Below are positions 44,169 to 54,800 of a DNA stretch of 64,000 nt, in pieces. This DNA comes from Symsagittifera roscoffensis (lineage: Eukaryota; Xenacoelomorpha; Acoela; Convolutidae), in assembly GCF_963678635.1 (NCBI RefSeq), contig NC_087062.1, positions 77,935,200 to 77,999,199 of the forward strand, given 5' to 3'. The notes under the pieces were generated by a model, which worked only from the letters and a program-made list of their open reading frames with translations, had not been told where the DNA came from and searched no databases. The translations under genes were made by a program, and so were the position numbers. Numbering within the stretch: position 1 is the first letter of the stretch; each line of letters opens with the position of its first letter.

Positions 44169-44386
44169 TCAAACTTTGTTCACGCCACTGATAATGACTA
44201 GGCCACCTAGACCAAGTTTGGCATCGAAGCTCACGTGGTTCGAAGTTGTTCCACTAGTCTTGTCGCTTCGCTCGGCAGAATCTTTGACGCACTTTTCAAT
44301 ATTCTCCGCTTGTGGCGCTTCAATTCTGAGTCGGCCATTCTTTCCTGTTTTTGACAAGGATTCACAGCAGGTTTCAGCCAGTTTAG
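44169..44386 (-). CDS. Possible terminal coding exon, unknown protein
   Basis: The minus strand is open for 71 codons before a TGA, with higher GC content and more even codon use than the flanks. It has a charged middle (GRLRIEAPQAENIEKC, VKDSAERSDKTSG) and ends FDAKLGLGGLVIISG. A stop lies just upstream, so the piece would have to begin at the weak acceptor GTGAAAAG. I find no partner exon and no recognisable family. It could be a chance open frame or a gene relic. Confidence 0.3.
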
Positions 44387-45359
44387 CTTTTCACGCATTC
44401 GTGTTAATTTTACAAACTTTTGATTGATTTAATTTTTGTTCAATAACCTTTTGAAGTATATAATTGATATGTTTGTCCAAATCAACCGTTTTGAAACACC
44501 ACGGCATATATTGATAGGATTTTGGGTTGCAGTTGCATTAACTCGAGTGTTATATAAGAATGACCGATTGCTATGCATGTAATCACATGATGATTCAAAT
44601 GCAAAAAAAATGCAGAAAAACCAAAGAATTCAGAAATTTTTTCAATTTTTTTGTGAATTTCTTGTTCATGTTTTAGGTAGGAGTGGGAGTCGCAAATTGG
44701 CATAACTGAATGCTCTAAACTATGCTGAAAAACAAAAAAATGGTAACTTTCCTAATGGCATAACTTACAAAATTTAAAGATTTTTTCTCCTATTTAACGC
44801 TTTTTAAGCCAACTTTTCACCTTGTTACGAGGAGCGAAAGCAAGAATTCGGAAATAATTGCTTCCAAACAAATATTGAGTGGCACTGTTGCTGAAAGAAA
44901 TTGATCACCATAAATTGATTAGTACCAGCAAGCTTATGCTTTTGGTGAGATTTCTGAAAACTTTTTTCAAGATGAAATTTCAATCAACAATTGAATTAAC
45001 TTTACTAGTTTTCATACCCTGCTTACAAATTAGTTCTGGTGAAACATTTATAATGCAACTGTTGCATAGAATTTATGCCATTTGATAAAATTTTTCATTT
45101 TTATGCCATTTGGGAATTATGCCATTTGAGACATAATGAAAAAATTAAACACCATAAATTTTCTTCAAAATTTCCGTCCACCTCAAATTCAAAGCTTCTT
45201 TTACTTTCGGTATTTAACAAAAAAAAGTCTAAAAGATGCAAATTTGATAAGATGTAAGTGTTTGAATCAACAGCCGCACTCAGTAAAAAGAGAAAATAAT
45301 CGACTGCATTACAATTATTATTGTATTTTTATCAAAATTGTAATTAAATATTAGTGCCA

Positions 45360-46120
45360 AATTTAGATGTTTAAACGATTTATAATCCATCATAATGATA
45401 ACATTTTCCGTGACATTATAATCAATTATAATCAATTATAATTGATTAAATTTTTTTCGAAAATCTCTTACAATCTCTTATAACAAATAAAAATCTAATA
45501 TAATTGATTATAATCCTTTTTTCTGTCAAAAATCTCTAAAAGTGAGATTTCATATCACTCTTTGGTTCACCTGAACACAAAGTTTCACCACGAAACAAAA
45601 GTGTTATAGAGATCCCTTCATGTTAATTGAAAGAATCCAGCGGTAGGTGAAATATAACTCTTCTGTATAAATCATTGAAAAAAAAACAGTGTGCTGATAT
45701 TTTGGTGATCAAAAAACCTAAAATTTGCATAATGAAACAACTATAATCAAGAAGAAATGAAAAAAAAATTGTTGTAAATTTGAATTGATTTGCAAACTGT
45801 TAAAACAATTTTTCCATTTTTCACATAAACCAACGTCCTACGAAAAGCATAAAATATAAGCAATTCAGGTTGAAGGTCAAATGGACAAACAAAAGGGATT
45901 ATAAACAATTATAATCCATTATAATGGATTTTTCTGCAAAACAAATATATTTGAAAATTGGATAAAAATAATCGATTATAATCGATTATGATGTATTATA
46001 ATTTATTATTTTTGATTTTAAAAAGAGAGATTATTATCGACTATTAATTGATTAAAATCAACTTTTTCTCAATTTTTGTAGGACTGGTACTAAAAGCATA
46101 TTATAATCAATTATAAACGC
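45360..46120. repeat. AT-rich cluster of TAATCNATTA-type palindromes
   Basis: Words such as ATAATCAATT, TAATTGATTA, ATAATCGATT and ATAATCCATT recur many times, in places with an exact 10-bp period (45419-45448). It is either a degenerate microsatellite or a cluster of homeodomain-like half-sites. Confidence 0.55.
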
Positions 46121-46384
46121 TTGAAACTACATGCGAGCAATCATAACAAAATAGTTTTTTTTCCGGGTTCTTATCTATTCAACGACTTTCGATTAATCGC
46201 ATTCTTTGTCATTTTGCCTAAATTTATACCAAAACACAAACTATCAAACCTTTCCAACAGATGATGAAATGCTAATCAGAAAATACAAAAACAAGGACTG
46301 ATTTTTAGTTTCAATTTTTTGAATGAAACAGACATCAAAGGACTGGACCTTTTATTATTGTTAAGTTTTCTATTCAAGTATCTC

Positions 46385-46640
46385 ACTCTGAAAAACTTGG
46401 ATCAAGCAGTAAATACTTTAAATTCGTTCTAGTATACATCTGGTAGACAGTATATACTTTCGAATGTGGAAGTCGATGATGTTTTTGTGGGCTTTACACA
46501 CTTTTCGCTGCTTGATAGTCTAGTTTGCCTTCCTCTTAACATAAGAAATGGACTGAAAAAGAATTCAATATTCAAAGGGCGAAAATGCAAACTTAAGCCT
46601 GAAAAGTTTTTAACGAGTCTGACCTACCTTCATTGACTCT
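46385..46640 (+). repeat. Family-B dispersed repeat, copy 1
   Basis: It shares the words AAAAACTTGGATCAAGCAGT, CTTTACACACTTTTCGCTG, CTTGATAGTCTAGTTTGCCT and AACGAGTCTGACCTACC with the copies near 47375, 53890, 54355 and 63385. Confidence 0.6.
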
Positions 46641-47374
46641 TAATTGTTCTCAACTTGTATAAGGAACGAAAAGAACAACTATAGAAAAGTTTAAAAAATT
46701 ATTTTCATTGATAGTAAAATAAGGATTCTCAATGAATATTCAGAGCGGAAAACCGGATAATAGAGCTTTTATTACGCTTAATTTCTTAATGCAGCTTAAA
46801 TTTTGTCTTACTTGTTCACTATTTTTGTGTTAGCGAATCTTTTTTTCAAATTAGAATATTAAATTGTGAACTGAACTGAACTGATACCTTGAATGGTTTT
46901 TGTTCATTTTTCAAAATCAATTGTTTTAATTTCGAAATAACTTTCAGACTGTTCCTGATTCTTTTACTTAACTTCCTCAAATGCACTAGTCGTTGTTTCT
47001 TTGTGGGATAATGCTTTTTGTAACGTTATTTGCATAAAACAACGAACTTTGTAAGTTTTAATCTAATTGGTAAATTCGATGCACGTGGGTCAACGAAATT
47101 TTCTAATTATAGTGGCTATTTATTTTTTTAAACTTAATCAGGTGCAACAGATAAAATTGGAATTGAAGTTAAATGAACTAGAAAAAAATACAGAAATGAA
47201 AGCTTGAATAGTTTTGAAGTGTTTCTAAAGAAAGAAAAAATTAACAAAACCAAAAGGCAAAACAATTAATTCTGTGCAAAGGCAATATGCAAAATAGTTT
47301 CAGATTTTAAATAACAAAAACCAATGAACCTAAATAAACGTCTTGTCTTTTTTCATCGACAGTGTATAGACATA

Positions 47375-47830
47375 ACCAATGGAGAGTTGGAAAAGAGTCC
47401 ATGAACGCAAGTGAAAAAAATGATTTCGTTTTTGAAAAAAAAAATAAATTTTTCAAATTTCCAAGAGAAAACAGATAGCCTAAAGGCTCTTTTAAATTTT
47501 AAAACAATTTATTAGAGACACTTTTTTGGTACATTTAACTTAGTTTGAGAAAACGGGAACGATAGGATTTTCACTCCGCTGGGAAATATGAAATTAAATT
47601 CCGATTTCGAAATTAGAATTTGATAGCGGTTTTTGTGATGTTTACACTTTTGCTGATCGCTAGTGGAGTTATCCTTTCTAATAACAATGAAAAACAACTG
47701 AATTTAAAAAAGATGAAACCGCAAATATGTAAATCTGGACCTGAACAAATTTTAAAAATTTCCTCAAAACAAACTAAAAATCAGGACCTGTAGAAGAGTC
47801 TGAACTACATTCATCATCTCTCAAACAGGA
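47375..47830 (+). repeat. Family-B dispersed repeat, copy 2
   Basis: Blocks in order: GAGTTGGAAAAGAGTCCATG, CCGCTGGGAAATATGAAATT, TTACACTTTTGCTGATCGCT, TCTGGACCTGAACAAATTTT and AGAGTCTGAACTACATTC. These match the copies at 53890 and 54355. Confidence 0.65.
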
Positions 47831-49153
47831 CAGAGGATTTATAGAGCGACAAAGGCCTTCTGTACATTCATTTTCGATCGAGTATTTATTTTTTGGTCAA
47901 CCGATGGTCTGAAAACAGGTAAGTATATACCCGTTCAAAGTTTCTGTACCTTGAAGAAAAAAACAGACTACTTAGCTTTTAATTACGTCAGAAACATGAA
48001 AAATTATGCTGTTGAATTATATTAAAGGCGAAAAACATGCTTATTATATGAAATTATTCAAAAAATGTAAAATTTTTCAGGTTACCGTCACAAGGATAAA
48101 ATTAAATTCTATTGTCATAATTTCAATGCAACCAAGCGAGCATATAAAAATTCAATTCAATATCAAAAAATCCATGCTTGAAAATCTCTGATTTTTAGCT
48201 CAAACAGCTTTTTGTAACTCAACCCAATCGAATCTTGTGTACCTCAAAAAATTGATAAACAAAATTGATTTTTAAGATCACTGTTAAAAACTCCGTTCTC
48301 TTACTTGATAAAGATGTTTCAAATCATAAAAATGAGTAGCTGTTTTCTGTACAAGCAGCACAAATTATTCGATCAAAAAACCACTGCAAAAATTAATCGG
48401 AAAATAAGCAAATTCTTTTCAAAATGTATGTGAAAAATCATATGTTTGTTTTTTCATAATTTATTCAAAAAATTGGTTAAAGGATAATTTTTTTAAAAAT
48501 AAATTTCATTTTGATTAGTCCAAATGTTTTTAAGCAGTTCGAAACATTATTAAAGCTTCAAAGCAACACCCACTTGAACTCTACGGGATATTTTTAAAAT
48601 TGTTGCGGTAACTTATGTTGGCCAATAAACACTACTCAACGCTTAAACTTTTGCCCGTCGCTTAGTGACGTGGTCGGAGCGAAAAGCGTTTTCACTGGAA
48701 CTAAACAAACATAACGAAAGCTATAAATTGACTGGGGGATGTGACATAATGATAGAATCAATTTAATCCGTTTTTTTCGAAGCCCAACTCAAAAAATTTG
48801 GACCTTAAATCAAAAAAAGAACAGATGGATCGCAAAACGACTACAGTGGAAATTATCTTTGAAATCGGATACTGGATCAGCCAGAGGTACTTTTTTTCAG
48901 TCTCCCCTCTAATATTGTTCAAAACTCAATTTAAGAAAATCAATTTATGTGGACTTTTGATGTTCTAAACAACAACAAAAAAACTAATGATCAGCATGAA
49001 CATATTTTAACCTTTCCTACATGAAAGTGGCTGTTATAAAAATTTTGAACAAATTCTATTGTTATCTTACGAAAGGGGAGAGTAAAATGGAAAAAAGCCA
49101 CAGGCTGCAATGATTATATTTGAGTCAGGTAGTTTGTAACATAATTTGATTTA
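47831..49153. other. AT-rich DNA, nothing recognised
   Basis: No gene or strong structure was seen; open stretches are short and without splice context. Confidence 0.4.
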
Positions 49154-49753
49154 CACTAGTGGACAAAGTTAAGCGCAAACTTAAAAATTTTACTCTCTAA
49201 AATGCCTGTTTTTAATGTAAATTTTGGACAAAAAATCCTCCGAAATTCAGTTAAGTTTTTACATTGACCGACGGCAAATGACATAGCTACTATCTGTGAA
49301 AGTATTAATATTTGGTTTCAATGACCTAACAAGGTAATCCGGGTCTGAAAATGCCAGTTTTCCTCATCTGCACTAAGTTTTTTACTTCGCGTGAATAAGT
49401 AACAAACATCTGAGCTTAGTAAAATTCCACACTGATTGTTTCCATTTTCTGGCTCAGAATGTTTCACTTTGCATTATAACTAACTTTTTACTCCGCTTAT
49501 TCAAGAAAGATTTCACGATGATGGAAAATTTAGTGCAATTGAGGAAATCTGGCATTTTTCAGACCGGGATTACATTGGTAAGTCAATGAAACCAAATATT
49601 GATATTTTCACAGATGTTAGCTCTGCTCACTTGCTCTCGGTCAATGTAAAAATTTTACAGAATTTTAAAAGAAACGTTGTTCAAAATGTACATTGAAAAC
49701 AGGCATTTTACATAGTAAAATTTAGATTTTGCGCTTAATTTTGTACACTGGTG
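49154..49753. mobile_element. MITE with 600-bp inverted-repeat structure, Tc1/mariner-like ends
   Basis: The ends are CACTAGTGGACAAAGTTAAG and the complement CACCAGTGTACAAAATTAAG. Arms of about 290 bp share AATGCCTGTTTT, TCAATGACCTAACAAGGTAA and TGCACTAAGTTTTTTAC with their complements. A TA lies just outside the left end; the right flank has lost it. No transposase frame is present. Confidence 0.78.
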
Positions 49754-49801
49754 TTTATGTAAAAAAGTGTTTTTTTTTTGCCAGTGAATGTGAGATTGAA
49801 A

Positions 49802-50137
49802 TTAATCAACAAAAGAGCGCCTGAACGAATGCGTACCAAAATCTATAGTCTCGTGACTCGCTTTCGAATTGATTCTGTCCTCATTGCCAAAACACTTGCA
49901 GTACTTTCCATTGAAGACTGCGTTGATATCGTCGTTTGTGTGGTTGCTGTTATTACTATTTACATTAGACCGAAGCATTTCGTTTTTTAAGCTATCGAGA
50001 CATCGGTTTCCGAACTTCAAGTAATCGGTCGATTCGTGTTCTGGCTTTGGTTTTGGCGGCGTCTTTAGGAGACCCATAAAAATAAAACTGGCGACACCGG
50101 GAACTAAAATTGCAAATGACAACCAGATTTTGATCAT
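49802..50137 (-). CDS. Hypothetical protein with N-terminal membrane anchor
   Basis: The 111-codon open frame starts at an ATG in a good context (CAAAAATGATC). Residues 4-25 are hydrophobic (WLSFAILVPGVASFIFMGLL), a signal anchor or signal peptide. A polar Asn-rich segment with NHT and NNSN glycosylation-type sites and four Cys follows. This could be a small type II membrane or secreted protein, or the first exon of a larger one. The GG|GTACGC near 49845 is a possible donor. No family is recognised. Confidence 0.4.
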   Translation of the reverse strand: MIKIWLSFAILVPGVASFIFMGLLKTPPKPKPEHESTDYLKFGNRCLDSLKNEMLRSNVNSNNSNHTNDDINAVFNGKYCKCFGNEDRINSKASHETIDFGTHSFRRSFVD

Positions 50138-50415
50138 TTTTGAAACAGCTAAGGAATAAACTAGCTTTTGATTTTTGCTTTTTTAATTTTCACTATGAAA
50201 GTCAAAGGTCGCAAAGCTCGATCAAGTAGTAGATAAGCAACATCTACATATTGAATTGAGAAACTGTGTGAATAAACCGAAACAGGAAGTGTCGAGATGT
50301 GATCAAATTTCGAGATGAAATTTAAGCTGTTGCTTAACTGGTATGATCAAGATTTCACGTTAACACGCAATTTTTTCTTTCTTATTTGTTTTGGTTGATT
50401 TCTCTGGGGAAAATA

Positions 50416-50850
50416 TTGCACTAGTGTTTCACATATTGCACTAGAGTTTCAAATATTGAAGTAACGCAACCAAACATTTTGAAGAACAACTTTTAATTTC
50501 TTTAAAACTAGCCACTAAACGTGAGATCTGTACAGTCGGTATGTGAAAACAACAAAATTTACTGCAATTGAAAAATGTTCGATCACATGAAGTTTGCAAA
50601 TTTTGTTTAAGACATAGAAAACTTGATAGAAAAAGTGGAAACTTTTACATCAGATTTTACCTACCAGTGAGTACGTGTTCCTTTCGATTTTGTTATATGT
50701 TAGTCTAAGAACTAATTAAATAGAGGTCACTGTAAAAAAAAGATTTTTTGATGCATTCAACTCAATTCTTAGTTATCTAGTTGCGTTATTTGTTTTCTCC
50801 AGTATATTGCACTATGGTTTCAAATAATGCAATAGTGTTTCAAATAGGGT
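50416..50850. repeat. Scattered TATTGCACTAGTGTTTCA repeats
   Basis: TATTGCACTA(G/T)(T/A/G)GTTTCA occurs at about 50416-50434, 50435-50453 and 50805-50822, with a diverged copy at 50825-50843. The first two are in tandem. Confidence 0.6.
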
Positions 50851-51247
50851 ACCAAAACCTGCTGAACACATGCGTTTTATTTTGAACAAAAAAATAAGGA
50901 CAATAAATAAGCGACACAAACGGTTTTTATTTACTTGGAGTTGAAGGATATACAAAAATGAAAACATGTTGACAAGACTTAAAGAAGAGATTAAGAACGA
51001 ATCCGACGACCAGTTGAACCCAAATTTGAAAGTTGCAAAATGAAAAAACAACCAAGCTTAAAAGAATTTTTTTGTGAAGCGGTACTCTTTAAGTTTTATT
51101 TTGCGTTTTAGATTCTCTTCTGCGCACATGTCTGGCGCAATCATAGTTTTCAAACGAGAAGCACATAACCCTATATAAAGGTTCACTGATTATCTGAATT
51201 TCGTAATAACATGCAATTTTACTTTCAAACACTCATGCGTAGTCACG

Positions 51248-51547
51248 ATGCAGTCCTTCTCAAAAAACACTAAAACGATTCATAAAAGCTCAATGGAGAA
51301 ACTCTTCCTGTCAGGCAATATCATGATTTCAAACAATTTGATTAAGTCCAAGAAAAAGAAAGCTGTGTCCACGTGAAAGTTCTAGACGCAAAAAAAACGA
51401 ACTCGAATAAATCTAATCCGAAACTCCAAGAAAGTAGTGTCTTGCATAGACAAAAAAAGAACCAACATTTGGAAAATTGCTAAAGACGATTTTTTTGAAG
51501 ATGGAATTGTGCAGCCCCGACTTGCTGGCCAACTGGTGGAAGCATAG
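51248..51547 (+). pseudogene. Possible coding relic interrupted by two close stops
   Basis: One frame runs from ATG 51248 to TAG 51545-51547. It is interrupted only by TGA at 51374 and TAG at 51383. The two halves are both Lys-rich, and the second ends IWKIAKDDFFEDGIVQPRLA. It looks coding rather than random, but no family is recognised. It may be a decayed transposon gene. Confidence 0.3.
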
Positions 51548-52084
51548 AAGCTGTTAACAAAAATATTGGCCTTCTGTATAAAACAAGTAATAAAACACTT
51601 GTGAAAACAATACGCTGAGTAAGGCAAGATATCATGTATCGCTGTGAAAAAATCTCCTTTACACGCACGTAGTATTTGGCTCTGTAACATTAGGGCTAGC
51701 GTCTCGTTCTAATGTTACTGAAATAAAAAGAAATCCAAAAAATGTCTCTCGAATAGTTACAATTTTAAAACGACATGACTTAAGGCTGAAGGTTTTCACT
51801 ATGCTACCTCATTTGACCTTCAAAATACAAGTATCTGATTGTGTGTGAAACATAAACAACTACATTGGAGCTACTGCTGAGATCCGCAAGTAGGTTAAAA
51901 AAATTGAAACAAAAATGCTTTCAAATATTGAATCATCATATTATAATTTTCGAAATGCTTCTTTTCCCGTTTTTGTCGACAGCTGGCATCTTTTAGAAAT
52001 TTTTCTATATATCAGCAATTGATGAAATTTAAACAAAGAAACAAAACAACCAAAAACGAGCTTAAAAAGTTTATAAAAAACAGT

Positions 52085-52290
52085 AATGACCCTCAGAAAG
52101 CACGCCGAAGAAGCGATCTTTAGTCTGCTTCGACCCAGCCAAAAGTTCCAATTTTACACTACTGACGCCCAATACCTTGCAATTTCAAGCTTACTTTACA
52201 GTAAATAACAGATAGCAGTAAATGCGCTTAAAATAAGCGGATGTTATAGGTAATTCTGATAAAAGAAATGGCCTATTTGTTTGAAAAAAG
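52085..52290 (+). repeat. Dispersed repeat, copy 1 of a pair
   Basis: GACCCAGCCAAAAGTTCCAA, ACACTACTGACGCC, CTTGCAATTTC and GTAAATGCGCTT match the order of words at 53395-53590. Confidence 0.6.
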
Positions 52291-52531
52291 GCTTCATTTT
52301 ATGAAAAATTTCCAATTAAGTATAACGCTCAAAAATTAAAAATCTCAAATCACAGCTGCAACAATCAAAATATTCATTGCCATAAAAAACCCAATAAGAA
52401 CGATACATGAGACAAAGAAAACAAATTAAACAAACAAAGAACAAAAAAGTTGGAAAAGTATCTCTGAGCTCAAGCAAACGGGATAATATTAGTGACTTTT
52501 CAAAACTGTTTGGAGCTCAAGCTAAAGGGCT

Positions 52532-52877
52532 CAGACTTGTTAACGGGTCGCCATAATTGAGGCCCGGCCCGATATAATTCAAGTCGAGCCCGTTGGCGGC
52601 CCGATAAACAGGTAATTTATTAAATATCGGCCCGTTGCTGCTTTTTTGGTAAAAAACAAATTTACACCTGATTTCGTGCTTCGTGTCACGTCGAATTTGT
52701 TTCTGCAGTGAACGTAGTAGTTATGTCGTTTAGCACACTGCAAGCTGTACAATGCGCACTGAAACATAACATTGGTTAGTCAATAAAAGTAAGGCCCGTT
52801 GGGGCCCGTTGACTAAAGTGAAAACCTCGGCCCGGCCCGTTGAGGCCCACGGGCGGCCCGGCCCGTTGACAAGTATG
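52532..52877. mobile_element. hAT-type MITE with 8-bp target duplication
   Basis: The 346-bp element starts CAGACTTGTTAACGGG and ends with the complement of CATACTTGTCAACGGG. The flanks are AAAGGGCT (52524-52531) and ACAGGGCT (52878-52885), a target duplication matching 7 of 8 bases. Both ends are rich in GGCCCGGCCCG words, a pattern seen at ends of many animal hAT elements. There is no transposase frame. Confidence 0.85.
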
Positions 52878-53394
52878 ACAGGGCTTCCAAATTCAAGAAA
52901 ATTTTTGATTGAAATTTTAAACTGATTTTCATAAAACTAGCCCATTTAGAGAAAACTTGGTAAAACGTATTTTTGTTTCACTGAGAATTCATAAAATTGA
53001 ATTTTATTTTCGGAATTAGATTCATTCACGTTTTTTGCTCCAAATGCTTTTTTGGTAGTGGAGATTGTACTTTGCCTTCCTGTTAGCAGATGAACTTTAA
53101 TTAATCTTTTAGAGAAATTCAAGTTGAATTGAATTTCGAAAGAAATCAACGCTAGCTGTTAATGCTTTTCGAAGAAAAAATGATTAAAATAATTTAGGAG
53201 CTCAAAAATAATTAGTTAAAGTAGCCGCTCAAACTAGCAATTTAACTTTTACTCAAAAAACAGCGAAAAGTCCAATTGATAGAACTATCAGCTCATTCTA
53301 CGAGCCTTCACAACTATTATGACAATTCTTTTTTTTATAAGGTAAATTTTTAGTTAAAGCCGACGTAATACTTATTGTAAATGCTTTTGACGCA

Positions 53395-53590
53395 TTTATT
53401 TGCGCAAAAAAGACCAGAGCACAAAAAACAGCAGAAAGTAGCTCTAAATAGTCAAAAAGTTAGTAAATTCCTTAGACCCAGCCAAAGATTCCAATACTAA
53501 ACTACTGACGCCTAAAAGCTTGCATTTTCACGCTTTCTTTACTGTTCATAGCAAGTAATAGTGAATGCGCTTTCATTAGAGCCTATTTCA
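53395..53590 (+). repeat. Dispersed repeat, copy 2 of a pair
   Basis: See 52085-52290; the words GACCCAGCCAAAGATTCCAA, ACTACTGACGCC and GTGAATGCGCTTT occur in the same order. Confidence 0.6.
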
Positions 53591-53605
53591 ATGAACAATT
53601 TGTGG

Positions 53606-53880
53606 CTTTGAATATTCCGACTGTTCTTTAAGGTCTTTGAAAGTGTTTTTTTTTAAACAATTAAAAACAACTTTTTTTTCTAAATCTTCACAGGCTGATT
53701 CAAATTAAAATTAAAACGATAAATTCAGCGTCCAGTAACGTATCAATGAGAACCAACAGTTCGATCCAATTCAATTTTGAACTGTTAGGCCAGGATAAAT
53801 CACCACTCACGCATTAATTGTACGCAATACATCGCGTTTTAATTATCCCAAATTGACAATTTTCAAAATATGAGCTTAGG
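53606..53880 (+). repeat. Family-A dispersed repeat, diverged fragment
   Basis: It has ATTCCGACTGTTCTTTAAGG, CACGCATTAATTGTACGCAA and ATCCCAAATTGACAATTTTC, the left and central blocks of family A. Confidence 0.6.
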
Positions 53881-53889
53881 GTATCAAAT

Positions 53890-54355
53890 ATATTCAACAG
53901 ACAGCTTGAAAAGAATCAATGAACGTAGGTAAAAAGAAAAACAATACTGACTTAATTTCTAAAAAAAACAACTTTCGAAGCAAAAAAATAGATGTCATTC
54001 ATTCTTTGGATTTCTAAAACTTTTTAATGTTGACAATTTTTTCACTGCAGTTAACCCAATTTGAAAAACTAGATCGATCGGTAAATTTTTATTACGCTGG
54101 GAAATCTAAAAATTAAATTTCAATTTCTTCGAAAGTAGAAATCAACCACGATTTTCATTACTTTACACTTATGCTGTCCGTCAGTGGGTTTGCCTTGCTT
54201 TCAACTAAGGATTTGTGCGAACCTAAAAATAAATCAGAAGTCAATCCGCGAAAAAAAAAATTGAGGGTGAATAACATAAAACTTTTTCTCGATAAAAAAA
54301 ACGAAACAAAAAAATCAAAAAAAAACTATCAAGACTATTAAAGTCTGAACTACGT
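53890..54355 (+). repeat. Family-B dispersed repeat, copy 3
   Basis: GACAGCTTGAAAAGAATCAA, AACCCAATTTGAAAAACTAG, CGCTGGGAAATCTAAAAATT and TTTACACTTATGCTGTCC occur in the same order as in the other copies. Confidence 0.65.
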
Positions 54356-54800
54356 TCATGGACTCTTAAAAAAATATAGCCTCAAAGCTTTTTAAAATTC
54401 TGCAAAAATTTACCAACCTAACCCAATTTGAAAAAACTGTATCAAGAGGTAAATTTAAAATAGACTTTCGAAATTAAAATTCGATCACGTTTTTCGTAGC
54501 ATTTACACTTTTACTGTTTGATAGTGCAGTTTACTTCCTTTTTATTGAAGAAAATTAACTGAACTTGAAAACTTAAAAAAAATCTCAAGTTAAACCGCAA
54601 AAAAGTAAATTTGAGTCTGAACAAACCATTAGACTTTACCTGAAAAAAATCATCACGACTTATAAGATACTGAATTACGTGCATCGCCTCCGAAAGTAAA
54701 TTTGAGTCTGAACAAACCATTAGACTTTACTTGAAAAAAAATCATCGCGACTTATAAGCTACTGAATTACGTGCATCGCCTCCGAAATTGATGAAGAAAA
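54355..54800 (+). repeat. Family-B dispersed repeat, copy 4, with 93-bp tandem duplication
   Basis: It follows copy 3 directly. Inside it a 93-bp unit, AAAGTAAATTTGAGTCTGAA to GTGCATCGCCTCCG, is present twice (about 54603-54694 and 54696-54788) with few differences. Confidence 0.75.

Noticed and set aside
50812-51051. Minus-strand open frame with hydrophobic stretches
   Set aside because: The Phe/Leu-rich content follows from A-rich plus-strand sequence, with no start context or homology.
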